Source: Symsagittifera roscoffensis
Taxonomy: Eukaryota; Xenacoelomorpha; Acoela; Convolutidae
DNA length: 64,000 bases
Assembly: GCF_963678635.1 (NCBI RefSeq)
Contig: NC_087067.1
Coordinates: 57,894,287-57,958,286, forward strand
Reading direction: 5' to 3'
Positions within the stretch are counted from its first letter, which is position 1. Every line of letters starts with the position of its first letter. The translations under genes were made by a program, and so were the position numbers. Below the pieces are notes generated by a model. The model was not told the origin of the DNA. It was given only the letters and a program-made list of their open reading frames with translations, and searched no databases. This document shows positions 25,561 to 34,399 of this stretch, piece after piece.

Positions 25561-27060
25561 TGATAGATCAAAATATCCTCCAATACACTGTTTAATAATA
25601 AGACCAGCTCTTTTCTACTTCCTGATTGAGTTTTTTAACAAAGAAAAGTGTTTTTTGCTGTTTTTTGATGATTTTTTTTTGTACCCTTGTGTCAGATTTT
25701 CTGGCATATGGGTACAGGTCATAGGGCTGTGCCTCTTGAGCCAGCCCTCTGACACACTTTATTTTTTTTGATCTTCAGTTTAAGTGCTCAATGTGTGCGT
25801 CATTTTGCGCCTATTTCCAGTAATCTGGGGTCTTGACCTCCAAAGTTAACACTTATATTTTTTTGAAACTTTTTTTTCAAAAAAAAATCTCTTTAAGTCT
25901 TAAATGAGAGATCAAAATATCCTCCAAGACACTGTTTATTAATGAGACCAGCTCTTTTCTACTTCCTGGTTGAGTTTTTTTTATCAAAGAAAACTGTTTT
26001 TTTGCTGTTTTTTGATGATTTTTTTTTGTACCCCTGTGTCAGATTTTCTGGCATATGGGTACAGGTCAAAGTGCTGTGCCTCTTGAGCCAGCCCTCTGAC
26101 ACACTTTATTTTTTTTGATCTTCAGTTCAAGTGCTCAATGTGTGCGTCATTTTGCGCCTATTTCCAGTAATCTGGGGTCTTGACCTACAAAGTTAACACT
26201 TATATTTTTTTGAAACTTTTTTTCCAAAAAAAATTCTTTTTAAGTCTTAAATTAGAGATCAAAATATCCTCCAAGACACTGTTAATTAATGAGACCAGCT
26301 CTTTTCTACTTCCTGATTGAGTTTTTTTAACAAAGAAAACTGTTTTTTGCTGTTTTTTGATGATTTTTTTTGTACCCATGTGTCAGATTTTCTGGCATAT
26401 GGTTACAGATCATAGGGCTGTGCCTCTTGAGCCAGCCCTCTGACAAACTTTATTTTTTTTGATCTTCATTTTAAGTGCTTTATGTGTGCGTCATTTTGCG
26501 ACTATTTCCAAAAATCTGGGGTTTGGACCTACAAAGTTAACACTTGTAATTTTTTGAAACTTTTTTTTCAAAAAAAAAAATTCTCTTTTAGTCTTAAATG
26601 ATAGATCAAAATATCCTCCAAGACACTGTTTATTAATGAGACCAGCTCTTTTCTACTTCTAGATTGAGTTTTTTTAACAAAAAAAACTGTTTTTTGCTGT
26701 TTTTTGATGGTTTTTTTTGTACCCATGTGTCAGATTTTCTGGCATATGGGTACAGGTCATAGGGCTGTGTCTCTTGAGCCAGCCCTCTGACACACTTAAT
26801 TTTTTTTAATCTTCACTTTAAGTGCTCAATGTGTGCGTCATTTTGCGCCTATTTCCAGTAATCTGGGGTCTTGACATACAAAGTTAACACTTATAATTTT
26901 TGAAACTTTTTTTTCAAAAAAAAAATTCTCTTTAAGTCTTAAATGATAGATCAAAATATCCTCCAAGACACTGTTTATTAATGATACCAGCTGTTTTCTA
27001 CTTTCTGATTGAGTTTTTTTAACAAAGAAAACTGTTTTTTGCTGTTTTTTGATGATTTTT
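25560..27060. repeat. Satellite sub-block with CATAGGGCTG variant
   Basis: Monomers share a mutated left arm of the second dyad (GTCATAGGGCTG, near 25720, 26410 and 26757; GTCAAAGTGCTG near 26060), CTGACACACTT after the dyad and TTAATGAGACCAGC. The opposite dyad arm is unchanged, so pairing is weakened by one position. Confidence 0.78.
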
Positions 27061-28284
27061 TTTTTACCCATGTGTCAGATTTTCTGGCATATGGGTACAG
27101 GTCAGAGGGCTGTGCCTCTTGAGCCAGCCCTCTGACACCCTTTATTTTTTTTGATCTTCAGTTTAAGTGCTCAATGTGTGCGTCATTTTGCGCCTATTTC
27201 CAGTAATCTGGGTTTTGGACCTACAAAGTTAACAATTGTAATTTTTTGAAACTTTTTTTTCAAAAAAAAAAATTCTCCTCAAGTCTTAAATGATAGATCA
27301 AAATATCCTCCAATACACTGTTTAATAATAAGACCAGCTCTTTTCTACTTCCTGATTGAATTTTTTAAGTAAACAAACTGTTTTTTGCTGTTTTTTGATG
27401 ATTTTTTTTTGTCCCATGTGTCAGATTTTCTGGCATATGGGTACAGGTCAGAGGGCTGTGCCTCTTGAGCCAGCCCTCTGACACCCTTTATTTTTTTTTG
27501 ATCTTCAGTTTAAGTGCTCAATGTGTGCGTCATTTTGCGCCTATTTCCAGTAATCTGGGTTTTGGACCTACAAAGTTAACAATTGTAATTTTTTGAAACT
27601 TTTTTTTCAAAAAAAAAAAATCTCCTCAAGTCTTAAATGATAGATCAAAATATCCTCCAATACACTGTTTAATAATAAGACCAGCTCTTTTCTACTTCCA
27701 GATTGAATTTTTTAAGCAAACAAACTGTTTTTTGCTGTTTTTTGATGATTTTTTTTGTACCCATGTGTCAGATTTTCTGGCATATGGGTACAGGTCAGAG
27801 GGCTGTGCCTCTTGAGCCAGCCCTCTGACACTCTTTGTTTTTTTTGATCTTCAGTTTAAGTGCTCAATGTGTGCGTCATTTTGCGCCTATTTCCGGTAAT
27901 CTGGGGTTTGGACCTACAAAGTTAATACTTGTAACTTTTTGAAACTTTTTTTTCAAAAAAACAATTTTCTTTAAGTCTTAAATGATAGTTCAAAATATCC
28001 TTCAATACACTGTTTAATAATAAGACCAGCTCTTTTCTACTTCCTGATTGAGTTTTTTAAATAAAAAAACTGTTTTTTTGCTGTTTTTTGATGATTTTTG
28101 TTTGTACCCATGTGTCAGATTTTCTGGCATATGGGTACAGGTCAGAGGGCTGTGCCTCTTGAGCCAGCCCTCTGACACCCTTTATTTTTTTTTGATCTTC
28201 AGTTTAAGTGCTCAATTTGCGCGTCGTTTTGCGCCTATTTCCAGTATTCAGGGGTCTGGACCTACAAAGTTAACACTTGTAATT
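27060..28284. repeat. Last left-array monomers and hybrid monomer at the insertion
   Basis: Two similar monomers near 27060-27750 are followed by one with GGTAATCTGG. The last monomer (about 27963-28284) is a hybrid: its first part has the left-array GATAGTTCAAAATATCC form, while its end has the right-array markers CAATTTGCGCGTCG and CAGTATTCAGGGG. Confidence 0.8.
28280..28284. repeat. 5-bp target-site sequence beside truncated element copy
   Basis: TAATT immediately precedes the LTR. It is the same flank as at 30929-30933 beside the complete copy. It is a duplicate of the original left target site, not evidence of an independent insertion. Confidence 0.8.
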
Positions 28285-28629
28285 TGTTGCAGCGCAAAAC
28301 GTAACTAATGCGTGAAACATAAATCGTTCAAATTTAAAACTACGACCTACAAAAGAGCAGTTTTTTTTGCACTTATGCAGTTTCTGCAAAAGTCAAGCTG
28401 GTTTTTAATTGCTTCAAAAGGCAAGCAGTTTCGGAAAAAGTCAAGCTGGCGTTGCGTCCGATATACGATGATGTAAGTAAAAAGTTTGAGTTATAGTCGT
28501 TTATGACTGATTATGTCCGTTTATACAAAAATTGTAGTTATATTCCGATTTATGACCAAACACGAGTATTTACCGAGAAATACGAATAAAATATTGATTT
28601 TAACTTTGTTTTGTGGAGATTGGCGCACA
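28285..28629 (+). repeat. 5' LTR of truncated copy
   Basis: 345 bp, starting TGTTGCAG and ending GCGCACA, with the TG...CA ends usual for LTRs. It differs from the 5' LTR at 30934 at two positions by eye (TTCCGATTT/TTCCCATTT and ATTGGCGCA/ATTAGCGCA). A 14-bp direct repeat, AAAAGTCAAGCTGG, occurs at 28388-28401 and 28436-28449 and could be a tandem regulatory motif. I could not place a TATA box with confidence. Confidence 0.92.
28585..28590 (+). promoter_or_regulatory. Poly(A) signal AATAAA in LTR
   Basis: AATAAA lies about 40 bp before the LTR end, a normal position for the R/U5 poly(A) signal, and is kept in all three LTRs of the window. Confidence 0.7.
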
Positions 28630-28632
28630 TTT

Positions 28633-28650
28633 TGGCGCCCCACAAGGGAC
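28633..28650 (+). promoter_or_regulatory. Primer-binding site (tRNA-Lys-like)
   Basis: TGGCGCCCCACAAGGGAC begins 3 nt after the LTR. It agrees at 15 of 18 positions with the classic retroviral tRNA-Lys3 primer-binding site, including the first eight bases. The exact primer tRNA in the host is an inference. Confidence 0.8.
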
Positions 28651-29295
28651 AGATATTAGTTAATTCCCTTATAATAATCCGAGTTATTATTACAAAAACG
28701 GTTATACTGAAAAATTCATAATGGATGTGTCTGGGAGTTCAATAGCACTGACAGGGTAGCCCATCCAGACGATAAGTCACTGACAGAGTTTCTGACTTGC
28801 AACAAGACGGTTTGGGCTATTCAGTGAGGCTGTTTGTGACCGACGATCTCATCGGTGCGCCCTATCTTCACAAAAACTGTAAGACCGAAACTAAACTTTT
28901 AATTTTGATAAATTACGGATACGATGTTTTATATTATAAATGTGAGACACAACGCCAGTACTCACCCCTAATTTTTCTCGATACCCGAAAATTTTTGGCC
29001 AGTTTGATTAAACTGAAATTAGAAAAATTGCTCTAAATCGGGTACTAGATAACCGGAACTAGATTTTTTGCTCGATAGCCAAAATGTTGGCTAGTTTTTT
29101 GATGAATTGAAAATTTATAATTTCGGAACATAGACTAACGGTTACTAGACTAGTTTTTTGATACCAGTTATGACTCGAATCCACTAACCAAACTATACAA
29201 AATTTTGTTTGAAAATTGAAAATTTTCTGAAAAATTAGTCCAAAACTCCGTTGAACCGTATAGTTAAAGTATGTTTAGTTGTCTGGGTAGTTAAT

Positions 29296-29376
29296 ATCAG
29301 GCAAGTTAAGTTAATTTTTTTTTCATCCTCAGGTTCACTCCGCGTGTGTTGTTGAGAGTTAACCGAGTTGCCTGAT
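29296..29376 (+). promoter_or_regulatory. Leader hairpin 1
   Basis: ATCAGGCAA (29296-29304) pairs exactly with TTGCCTGAT (29368-29376). After an internal loop, GTTAA pairs with TTAAC. The apical region holds CATCCTCAGG and CTCCGCGTGTGTTG, shared with hairpins 2 and 3. Compared with hairpin 2, stem positions 3 and 5 change as whole base pairs. Confidence 0.7.
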
Positions 29377-29491
29377 TCTCCAACCCCAGTGGTAAACTTA
29401 AGGTTTACAACGACTTGATACCTGTTTGCATTCGTTCGTTTTTCAAAACATTCGTTTCACAACGACTGAATAAGTGGTCCGGGACGGTAAA

Positions 29492-29570
29492 ATTAAGCAA
29501 GTTAAGTTGTTTTCTTTCATCCTCAGGTTTGCTCCGCGTGTGTTGTTGGTTTTCAACCGACTTGCTTAAT
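29492..29570 (+). promoter_or_regulatory. Leader hairpin 2
   Basis: ATTAAGCAAGT (29492-29502) pairs exactly with ACTTGCTTAAT (29560-29570). A small internal loop and an upper stem GTTG/CAAC follow. The apical region is the same as in hairpins 1 and 3. Confidence 0.72.
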
Positions 29571-29688
29571 TCCCAAACCTCTTGGTATTTCGTCGAGCTA
29601 CTAGCCGATTAGTAGTGACGCACCGTCGTACGACCGTTCAACAAATTTTGTACGCCGTAACATCATCCTAAGTGGTCAGGGAGGTGAT

Positions 29689-29767
29689 ATTAAGTAAGTT
29701 AAGTTGGTTTTATTCATCCTCAGGTTTACTCCGTGTGTGTTGTTTGATATCAACCGACGTACTTAAT
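29689..29767 (+). promoter_or_regulatory. Leader hairpin 3
   Basis: ATTAAGTA (29689-29696) pairs exactly with TACTTAAT (29760-29767), with an upper stem GTTG/CAAC. Compared with hairpin 2, the seventh stem position changes from C-G to T-A on both sides. Confidence 0.7.
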
Positions 29768-29873
29768 CCCCAGCCCCATTGGTAACTTTGCTCACCGAAA
29801 ACCGTTCCGAATCGCCCCGCAAACGCCCGATAACCGTTAAGTATAGTTTGAGTTAAGTATAGACCCTAGAGCC

Positions 29874-30596
29874 ATGGATGAGAACTTTCAGAAGAGGGTT
29901 CAAAGGTTATTTGCGAAGCGAACCAAACTTGAAAATGAACTGTACAAGTGCCATGAAATTATAATTGAGCACATTGAAAGTCAGAGTCGCTCATCAAAGA
30001 TTGACACTCAGATTCAGAATTGCAAGAGCCTGATAGAGACTGCAGTTGAAATAAATGAGGAGTTGATTAAGTTAGTTTCTAAAAGTGTTGATCCTGATAA
30101 ATTGATACCAGCGCAAGATATGTGGCTTCATACGGTTACATCAAGAAACGATACAGTTTTACAGAAGGCTGCATCATATAAAGTTGGCTTAAACGTTGAA
30201 CCTGAGGAAACAGAGCTTGATAAAGTGGCAGAATCGTTAAGTACGATCGTAACAACACAACCACAGGATTCACATGAAGCAGATGCGCGCTCTAAGGTGT
30301 CGCGGTACAGTAGTCGACATCATAAATCAGGTTCGCATAAATCCAGTCGCTATACCGTCGCGCAGTCAAAAACATCAACTGAGAAAAGGCGAGATTTGTT
30401 GGTTTTGAAGAAGCAGCAAGAGGAACCTGAGAGACAAGCAAAGGTGTCATTGAAGTTGAAAGCGCAGCAAAAAAAAATAAAAGAACAGCAAGGAAGTTTA
30501 GAGTTGGAAGAACTAGCTCAGGTACACCGCAAGAAACTGGCTGAAATTGAGTTAAAGGAATTCGAGTTGGAAGAAGAGCTTTCTGAAGCAAGCTGA
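29874..30596 (+). pseudogene. gag: Truncated gag, BEL/Pao element (5' copy)
   Basis: Encodes 240 residues and stops at a TGA created in the filler at 30593. The start at 29874 has a good initiation context (GCCATGG) and matches the start in the complete copy. The product begins MDENFQKRVQRLF and is a charged, mainly helical N-terminal Gag segment: a predicted coiled coil over roughly residues 5-75, a Ser/His/Arg-rich linker near 145-170, and a strongly charged Lys/Glu/Gln helix over about 175-240. Capsid core and zinc knuckles, expected further on in BEL Gag, are absent. It differs from the other copy by two residues (Val/Ala near 104, Gln/Glu near 217). Gag identity rests on position in the element, not on a recognised motif. 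Confidence 0.8.
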
Positions 30597-30610
30597 GGAG
30601 CTTTCTTAAA
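30593..30610. other. Filler sequence at duplication breakpoint
   Basis: Match to the complete copy ends at 30592 and satellite resumes at 30611. The 18 bp between contain GAGCTTTCT (30598-30606), an exact copy of the GAGCTTTCT just upstream at 30576-30584. A short templated insertion of this kind is typical of end joining. Confidence 0.65.
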
Positions 30611-30933
30611 AATTTTCTTTAAGTCTTAAATGATAGTTCAAAATATCCTTCAATACACTGTTTAATAATAAGACCAGCTCTTTTCTACTTCCTGATTGAG
30701 TTTTTTAAATAAAAAAAACTGTTTTTTTGCTGTTTTTTGATGATTTTTGTTTGTACCCATGTGTCAGATTTTCTGGCATATGGGTACAGGTCAGAGGGCT
30801 GTGTCTCTTGAGCCAGCCCTCTGACACCCTTTATTTTTTTTTGATCTTCAGTTTAAGTGCTCAATTTGCGCGTCGCTTTGCGCCTATTTCCAGTATTCAG
30901 GGGTCTGGACCTACAAAGTTAACACTTGTAATT
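30611..30933. repeat. Single satellite monomer between the two element copies
   Basis: Matches 27963-28284 with very few changes (one extra A in an A-run near 30715; GTGTCTCTTG for GTGCCTCTTG; GTCGCTTTGC for GTCGTTTTGC). It carries the same hybrid markers, including GATAGTTCAAAATATCC and CAGTATTCAGGGG. It is the true left flank of the complete element. Confidence 0.93.
30929..30933. repeat. Left target-site duplication TAATT
   Basis: TAATT directly before the 5' LTR equals TAATT directly after the 3' LTR (35542-35546). An uninterrupted monomer reads CTTGTAATTTTTTGAAAC at this place, so the two flanks plus one TAATT rebuild the empty site exactly. Five bp fits the BEL/Pao range. Confidence 0.9.
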
Positions 30934-31278
30934 TGTTGCAGCGCAAAACGTAACTAATGCGTGAAACATAAATCGTTCAAATTTAAAACTACGACCTACA
31001 AAAGAGCAGTTTTTTTTGCACTTATGCAGTTTCTGCAAAAGTCAAGCTGGTTTTTAATTGCTTCAAAAGGCAAGCAGTTTCGGAAAAAGTCAAGCTGGCG
31101 TTGCGTCCGATATACGATGATGTAAGTAAAAAGTTTGAGTTATAGTCGTTTATGACTGATTATGTCCGTTTATACAAAAATTGTAGTTATATTCCCATTT
31201 ATGACCAAACACGAGTATTTACCGAGAAATACGAATAAAATATTGATTTTAACTTTGTTTTGTGGAGATTAGCGCACA
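30934..31278 (+). repeat. 5' LTR of complete copy
   Basis: 345 bp, TGTTGCAG to GCGCACA. It differs from the 3' LTR at about nine positions by eye, several of them clustered (CTTATGCAG against CTTGAACAG, TTGTAGTTA against TTGTGGATA). AATAAA occurs at 31234-31239. The length match between the two LTRs supports both boundaries. Confidence 0.93.
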
Positions 31279-31281
31279 TTT

Positions 31282-31299
31282 TGGCGCCCCACAAGGGAC
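31282..31299 (+). promoter_or_regulatory. Primer-binding site of complete copy
   Basis: Same 18-nt sequence as in the truncated copy, TGGCGCCCCACAAGGGAC, again 3 nt from the LTR. Confidence 0.8.
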
Positions 31300-32522
31300 A
31301 GATATTAGTTAATTCCCTTATAATAATCCGAGTTATTATTACAAAAACGGTTATACTGAACAATTCATAATGGATGTGTCTGGGAGTTCAATAGCACTGA
31401 CAGGGTAGCCCATCCAGACGATAAGTCACTGACAGAGTTTCTGACTTGCAACAAGACGGTTTGGGCTATTCAGTGAGGCTGTTTGTGACCGACGATCTCA
31501 TCGGTGCGCCCTATCTTCACAAAAACTGTAAGACCGAAACTAAACTTTTAATTTTGATAAATTACGGATACGATGTTTTATATTATAAATGTGAGACACA
31601 ACGCCAGTACTCACCCCTAATTTTTCTCGATACCCGAAAATTTTTGGCCAGTTTGATTAAACTGAAATTAGAAAAATTGCTCTAAATCGGGTACTAGATA
31701 ACCGGAACTAGATTTTTTGCTCGATAGCCAAAATGTTGGCTATTTTTTTGATGAATTGAAAATTTATAATTTCGGAACATAGACTAACGGTTACTAGACT
31801 AGTTTTTTGATACCAGTTATGACTCGAATCCACTAACCAAACTATACAAAATTTTGTTTGAAAATTGAAAATTTTCTGAAAAATTAGTCCAAAACTCCGT
31901 TGAACCGTATAGTTAAAGTATGTTTAGTTGTCTGGGTAGTTAATATCAGGCAAGTTAAGTTAATTTTTTTTTCATCCTCAGGTTCACTCCGCGTGTGTTG
32001 TTGAGAGTTAACCGAGTTGCCTGATTCTCCAACCCCAGTGGTAAACTTAAGGTTTACAACGACTTGATACCTGTTTGCATTCGTTCGTTTTTCAAAACAT
32101 TCGTTTCGCAACGACTGAATAAGTGGTCCGGGACGGTAAAATTAAGCAAGTTAAGTTGTTTTCTTTCATCCTCAGGTTTGCTCCGCGTGTGTTGTTGGTT
32201 TTCAACCGACTTGCTTAATTCCCAAACCTCTTGGTATTTCGTCGAGCTACTAGCCGATTAGTAGTGACGCACCGTCGTACGACCGTTCAACAAATTTTGT
32301 ACGCCGTAACATCATCCTAAGTGGTCAGGGAGGTGATATTAAGTAAGTTAAGTTGGTTTTATTCATCCTCAGGTTTACTCCGTGTGTGTTGTTTGATATC
32401 AACCGACGTACTTAATCCCCAGCCCCATTGGTAACTTTGCTCACCGAAAACCGTTCCGAATCGCCCCGCAAACGCCCGATAACCGTTAAGTATAGTTTGA
32501 GTTAAGTATAGACCCTAGAGCC
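31300..32522 (+). other. Long untranslated leader of complete copy
   Basis: Nearly identical to 28651-29873 (three differences noticed by eye, for example GAACAATTC for GAAAAATTC and TTTCGCAACG for TTTCACAACG). The three hairpins are repeated at 31945-32025, 32141-32219 and 32338-32416 without change in the stems. No gene is supported here. Confidence 0.8.
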
Positions 32523-33413
32523 ATGGATGAGAACTTTCAGAAGAGGGTTCAAAGGTTATTTGCGAAGCGAACCAAACTTGAAAATGAACTGTACAAGTGC
32601 CATGAAATTATAATTGAGCACATTGAAAGTCAGAGTCGCTCATCAAAGATTGACACTCAGATTCAGAATTGCAAGAGCCTGATAGAGACTGCAGTTGAAA
32701 TAAATGAGGAATTGATTAAGTTAGTTTCTAAAAGTGTTGATCCTGATAAATTGATACCAGCGCAAGATATGTGGCTTCATACGGTTACATCAAGAAACGA
32801 TACAGTTTTACAGAAGGCTGCATCATATAAAGCTGGCTTAAACGTTGAACCTGAGGAAACAGAGCTTGATAAAGTGGCAGAATCGTTAAGTACGATCGTA
32901 ACAACACAACCACAGGATTCACATGAAGCAGATGCGCGCTCTAAGGTGTCGCGGTACAGTAGTCGACATCATAAATCAGGTTCGCATAAATCCAGTCGCT
33001 ATACCGTCGCGCAGTCAAAAACATCAACTGAGAAGAGGCGAGATTTGTTGGTTTTGAAGAAGCAGCAAGAGGAACCTGAGAGACAAGCAAAGGTGTCATT
33101 GAAGTTGAAAGCGCAGCAAAAAAAAATAAAAGAACAGCAAGGAAGTTTAGAGTTGGAAGAACTAGCTGAGGTACACCGCAAGAAACTGGCTGAAATTGAG
33201 TTAAAGGAATTCGAGTTGGAAGAAGAGCTTTCTGAAGCAAGTGAGAAGATAGGAAATGCTTGCGTAACACATGTTGACCCACAACGTACTGAACAATGGG
33301 TAGAAAACGTTGTCACTGAGCAAGAGCAAGCCGAATTTGTTGCAAGCTCAGAGCAAAGTCATCCAGTAGTCGAGAGTTCCCCTTTGATTGCTACTGATGT
33401 TTTGCAAGGGGTT

Positions 33414-33452
33414 GGTGCCGTCGTCAGCGGGGGTGCCGTCGTCAACGCTGGT
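33414..33452 (+). other. Internal deletion junction between gag and pol
   Basis: GGTGCCGTCGTCA occurs at 33414-33426 and again at 33432-33444, and recognisable late pol begins at about 33453. The short GC-rich direct repeat sits at the join of Gag-like and pol sequence. The deletion point is estimated from protein content, not by comparison with an intact element, so it may be off by some tens of bases. Confidence 0.55.
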
Positions 33453-34389
33453 CAAACCACATGGAATCATGTACTCAGTGGTGATAACCCAGCTGATACC
33501 GGCACACGAGGGATTTCTTCGGAAGCCCTCAAGGATAGCAGCTGGGTTAGAGGCCCTAGTATATTGAGGACATGTGATTGGCCATTCAAGCCGAACACTG
33601 ATGTCATCAAAAAGATCCAATTAAAAGGCCCACTCTGTGACATTGATACATGCCTTGAGACTGCATCTACGTTTGTTGTTGATGCTTCATCTGAGAAAGC
33701 GCCGTCGATCCGTCTGTTTAAAAATTGGGATAAATTCAGCTCAATTGTAAAGTACAAACGTGTTTTAGCGTTTATGCTTCGTGTGCTACCATCGCATAAA
33801 CACTTCCGTACAAAAACGCTTGAAATAACCGACCCTTCCGAGTTAGATATTGCCGAGCAGAAGCTCATTTATCTCGCTCAGTCCGAATCATTTCCTGCCG
33901 AAGTGAAAATACTTCAGTCCGATAAACTGATAACAAAGAAAAGTCGGATTGCTAAATATTCTCCGTTCATCGGCCCAGCTGGCATCCTGCGTTCAACTGG
34001 ACGTATCAGCCGTCTTGTTGACACCGACTTTGATAGCAAACATCCAATAATACTGGATGGTCGACACCGAGTTGCTCATATGTTGATTAGGCATATGCAC
34101 TTTCAACATGCACATCAGGGGTTGGATTACATGCGTGCTGTAGTTCAGTTGAAATACATTGTTCTGAAAATGCGCTGGTTACTTGGGAACATCGAAAATA
34201 CTTGCATAACATGCCGTAAGCGCAAAGCAAAAACAGTTGTGCCCATTATGTCTGACCTACCGATTGAAAGACTGGGTTACAAGCAGCCTCCCTTCTCCAA
34301 CACAGGTGTTGATTATTTTGGCCCGTTTCAAGTGCCAATACGCCGAAGTACCGAAAAGAGATGGGGTTTCCTATTTACCTGCCTCACGA

Positions 34390-34399
34390 CTCGACTCGA
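34390..34399 (+). other. Tandem 5-bp duplication causing the integrase frameshift
   Basis: CTCGA is present twice in tandem (34390-34394, 34395-34399). A gain of five bases moves the reading frame from that of 32523 to that of 34361, which is exactly the change observed, and protein similarity moves between the two frames at this point. Confidence 0.8.

Larger units (their letters stand above)
1..28284. repeat. Left satellite array, ~345-bp monomer
   Basis: About 81 head-to-tail monomers of roughly 335-353 bp, all in the same orientation. Recurring blocks in order: GTACCCATGTGTCAGATTTT, CTGGCATATGGGTAC, a GTCAGAGGGCTG hairpin, a T-rich stretch, TCTTCAGTTTAAGTGCTC, TGTGCGTCATTTTGCGCC, TCCAGTAATCTGGGGTCTGG, CTACAAAGTTAACACTTGTA, a variable T-run/A-run junction, GTCTTAAATGATAGATC, AAATATCCTCCAAGACACTG, CCAGCTCTTTTCTACTTCC, and three T-tracts. 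The array enters from beyond the left window edge and ends at the retrotransposon. Nothing non-satellite was seen inside it. The family is not one I recognise by name; location and length are consistent with a pericentromeric or centromeric satellite, but that is inference. Confidence 0.97.
28651..29873 (+). other. Long untranslated leader of truncated copy
   Basis: About 1.2 kb between the primer-binding site and gag. A run of 79 open codons at 28797-29036 starts without context and has no recognisable domain, so I do not call it a gene. The distal half contains three homologous segments of about 100-200 bp, each with a hairpin (29296, 29492 and 29689). Each hairpin has a conserved loop region around CATCCTCAGG and CTCCGCGTGTGTTG. 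The rest shows no recognisable feature. Confidence 0.8.
28285..30592 (+). mobile_element. Truncated BEL/Pao LTR retrotransposon, 5' copy
   Basis: This contains the 5' LTR, primer-binding site, leader and the first 240 codons of gag, and matches 30934-33241 at an offset of 2649 bp with about ten differences seen by eye. There is no pol and no 3' LTR. It shares the same satellite flank (TAATT and the hybrid monomer) as the complete copy, so it is best read as part of a tandem duplication of an already inserted element. It is broken at 30592, after which an 18-bp filler leads back into satellite. Confidence 0.9.

Noticed and set aside
1-28284. CRISPR array (regular repeats with dyads)
   Set aside because: Repeat units are about 345 bp and diverge gradually along their whole length; there are no short repeats with unique spacers and no cas genes.
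28797-29036. 79-codon ORF in the retrotransposon leader, present in both copies
   Set aside because: Its presence in both copies only reflects the 2.65-kb duplication; there is no recognisable domain and it lies between primer-binding site and gag.
29320-29335. Splice acceptor-like T-run plus CATCCTCAGG in each leader repeat
   Set aside because: The match is suggestive, but the block is conserved as part of the hairpin loop in all three repeats and no matching donor or spliced product can be shown from sequence alone.
29328-29345. Pol III B-box-like GGTTCACTCC in the leader repeat
   Set aside because: It is one base short of the consensus, the other two repeats have GGTTTGCTCC and GGTTTACTCC, and no A box stands at the right distance.
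28285-30592. Independent second insertion of the retrotransposon
   Set aside because: Left flank, target-site sequence and hybrid monomer are the same as for the complete copy; a duplication explains this more simply.
32941-33868. Opposite-strand ORFs of 90-133 residues over gag and pol
   Set aside because: They are shadows of the sense coding frame, with no homology that I recognise.
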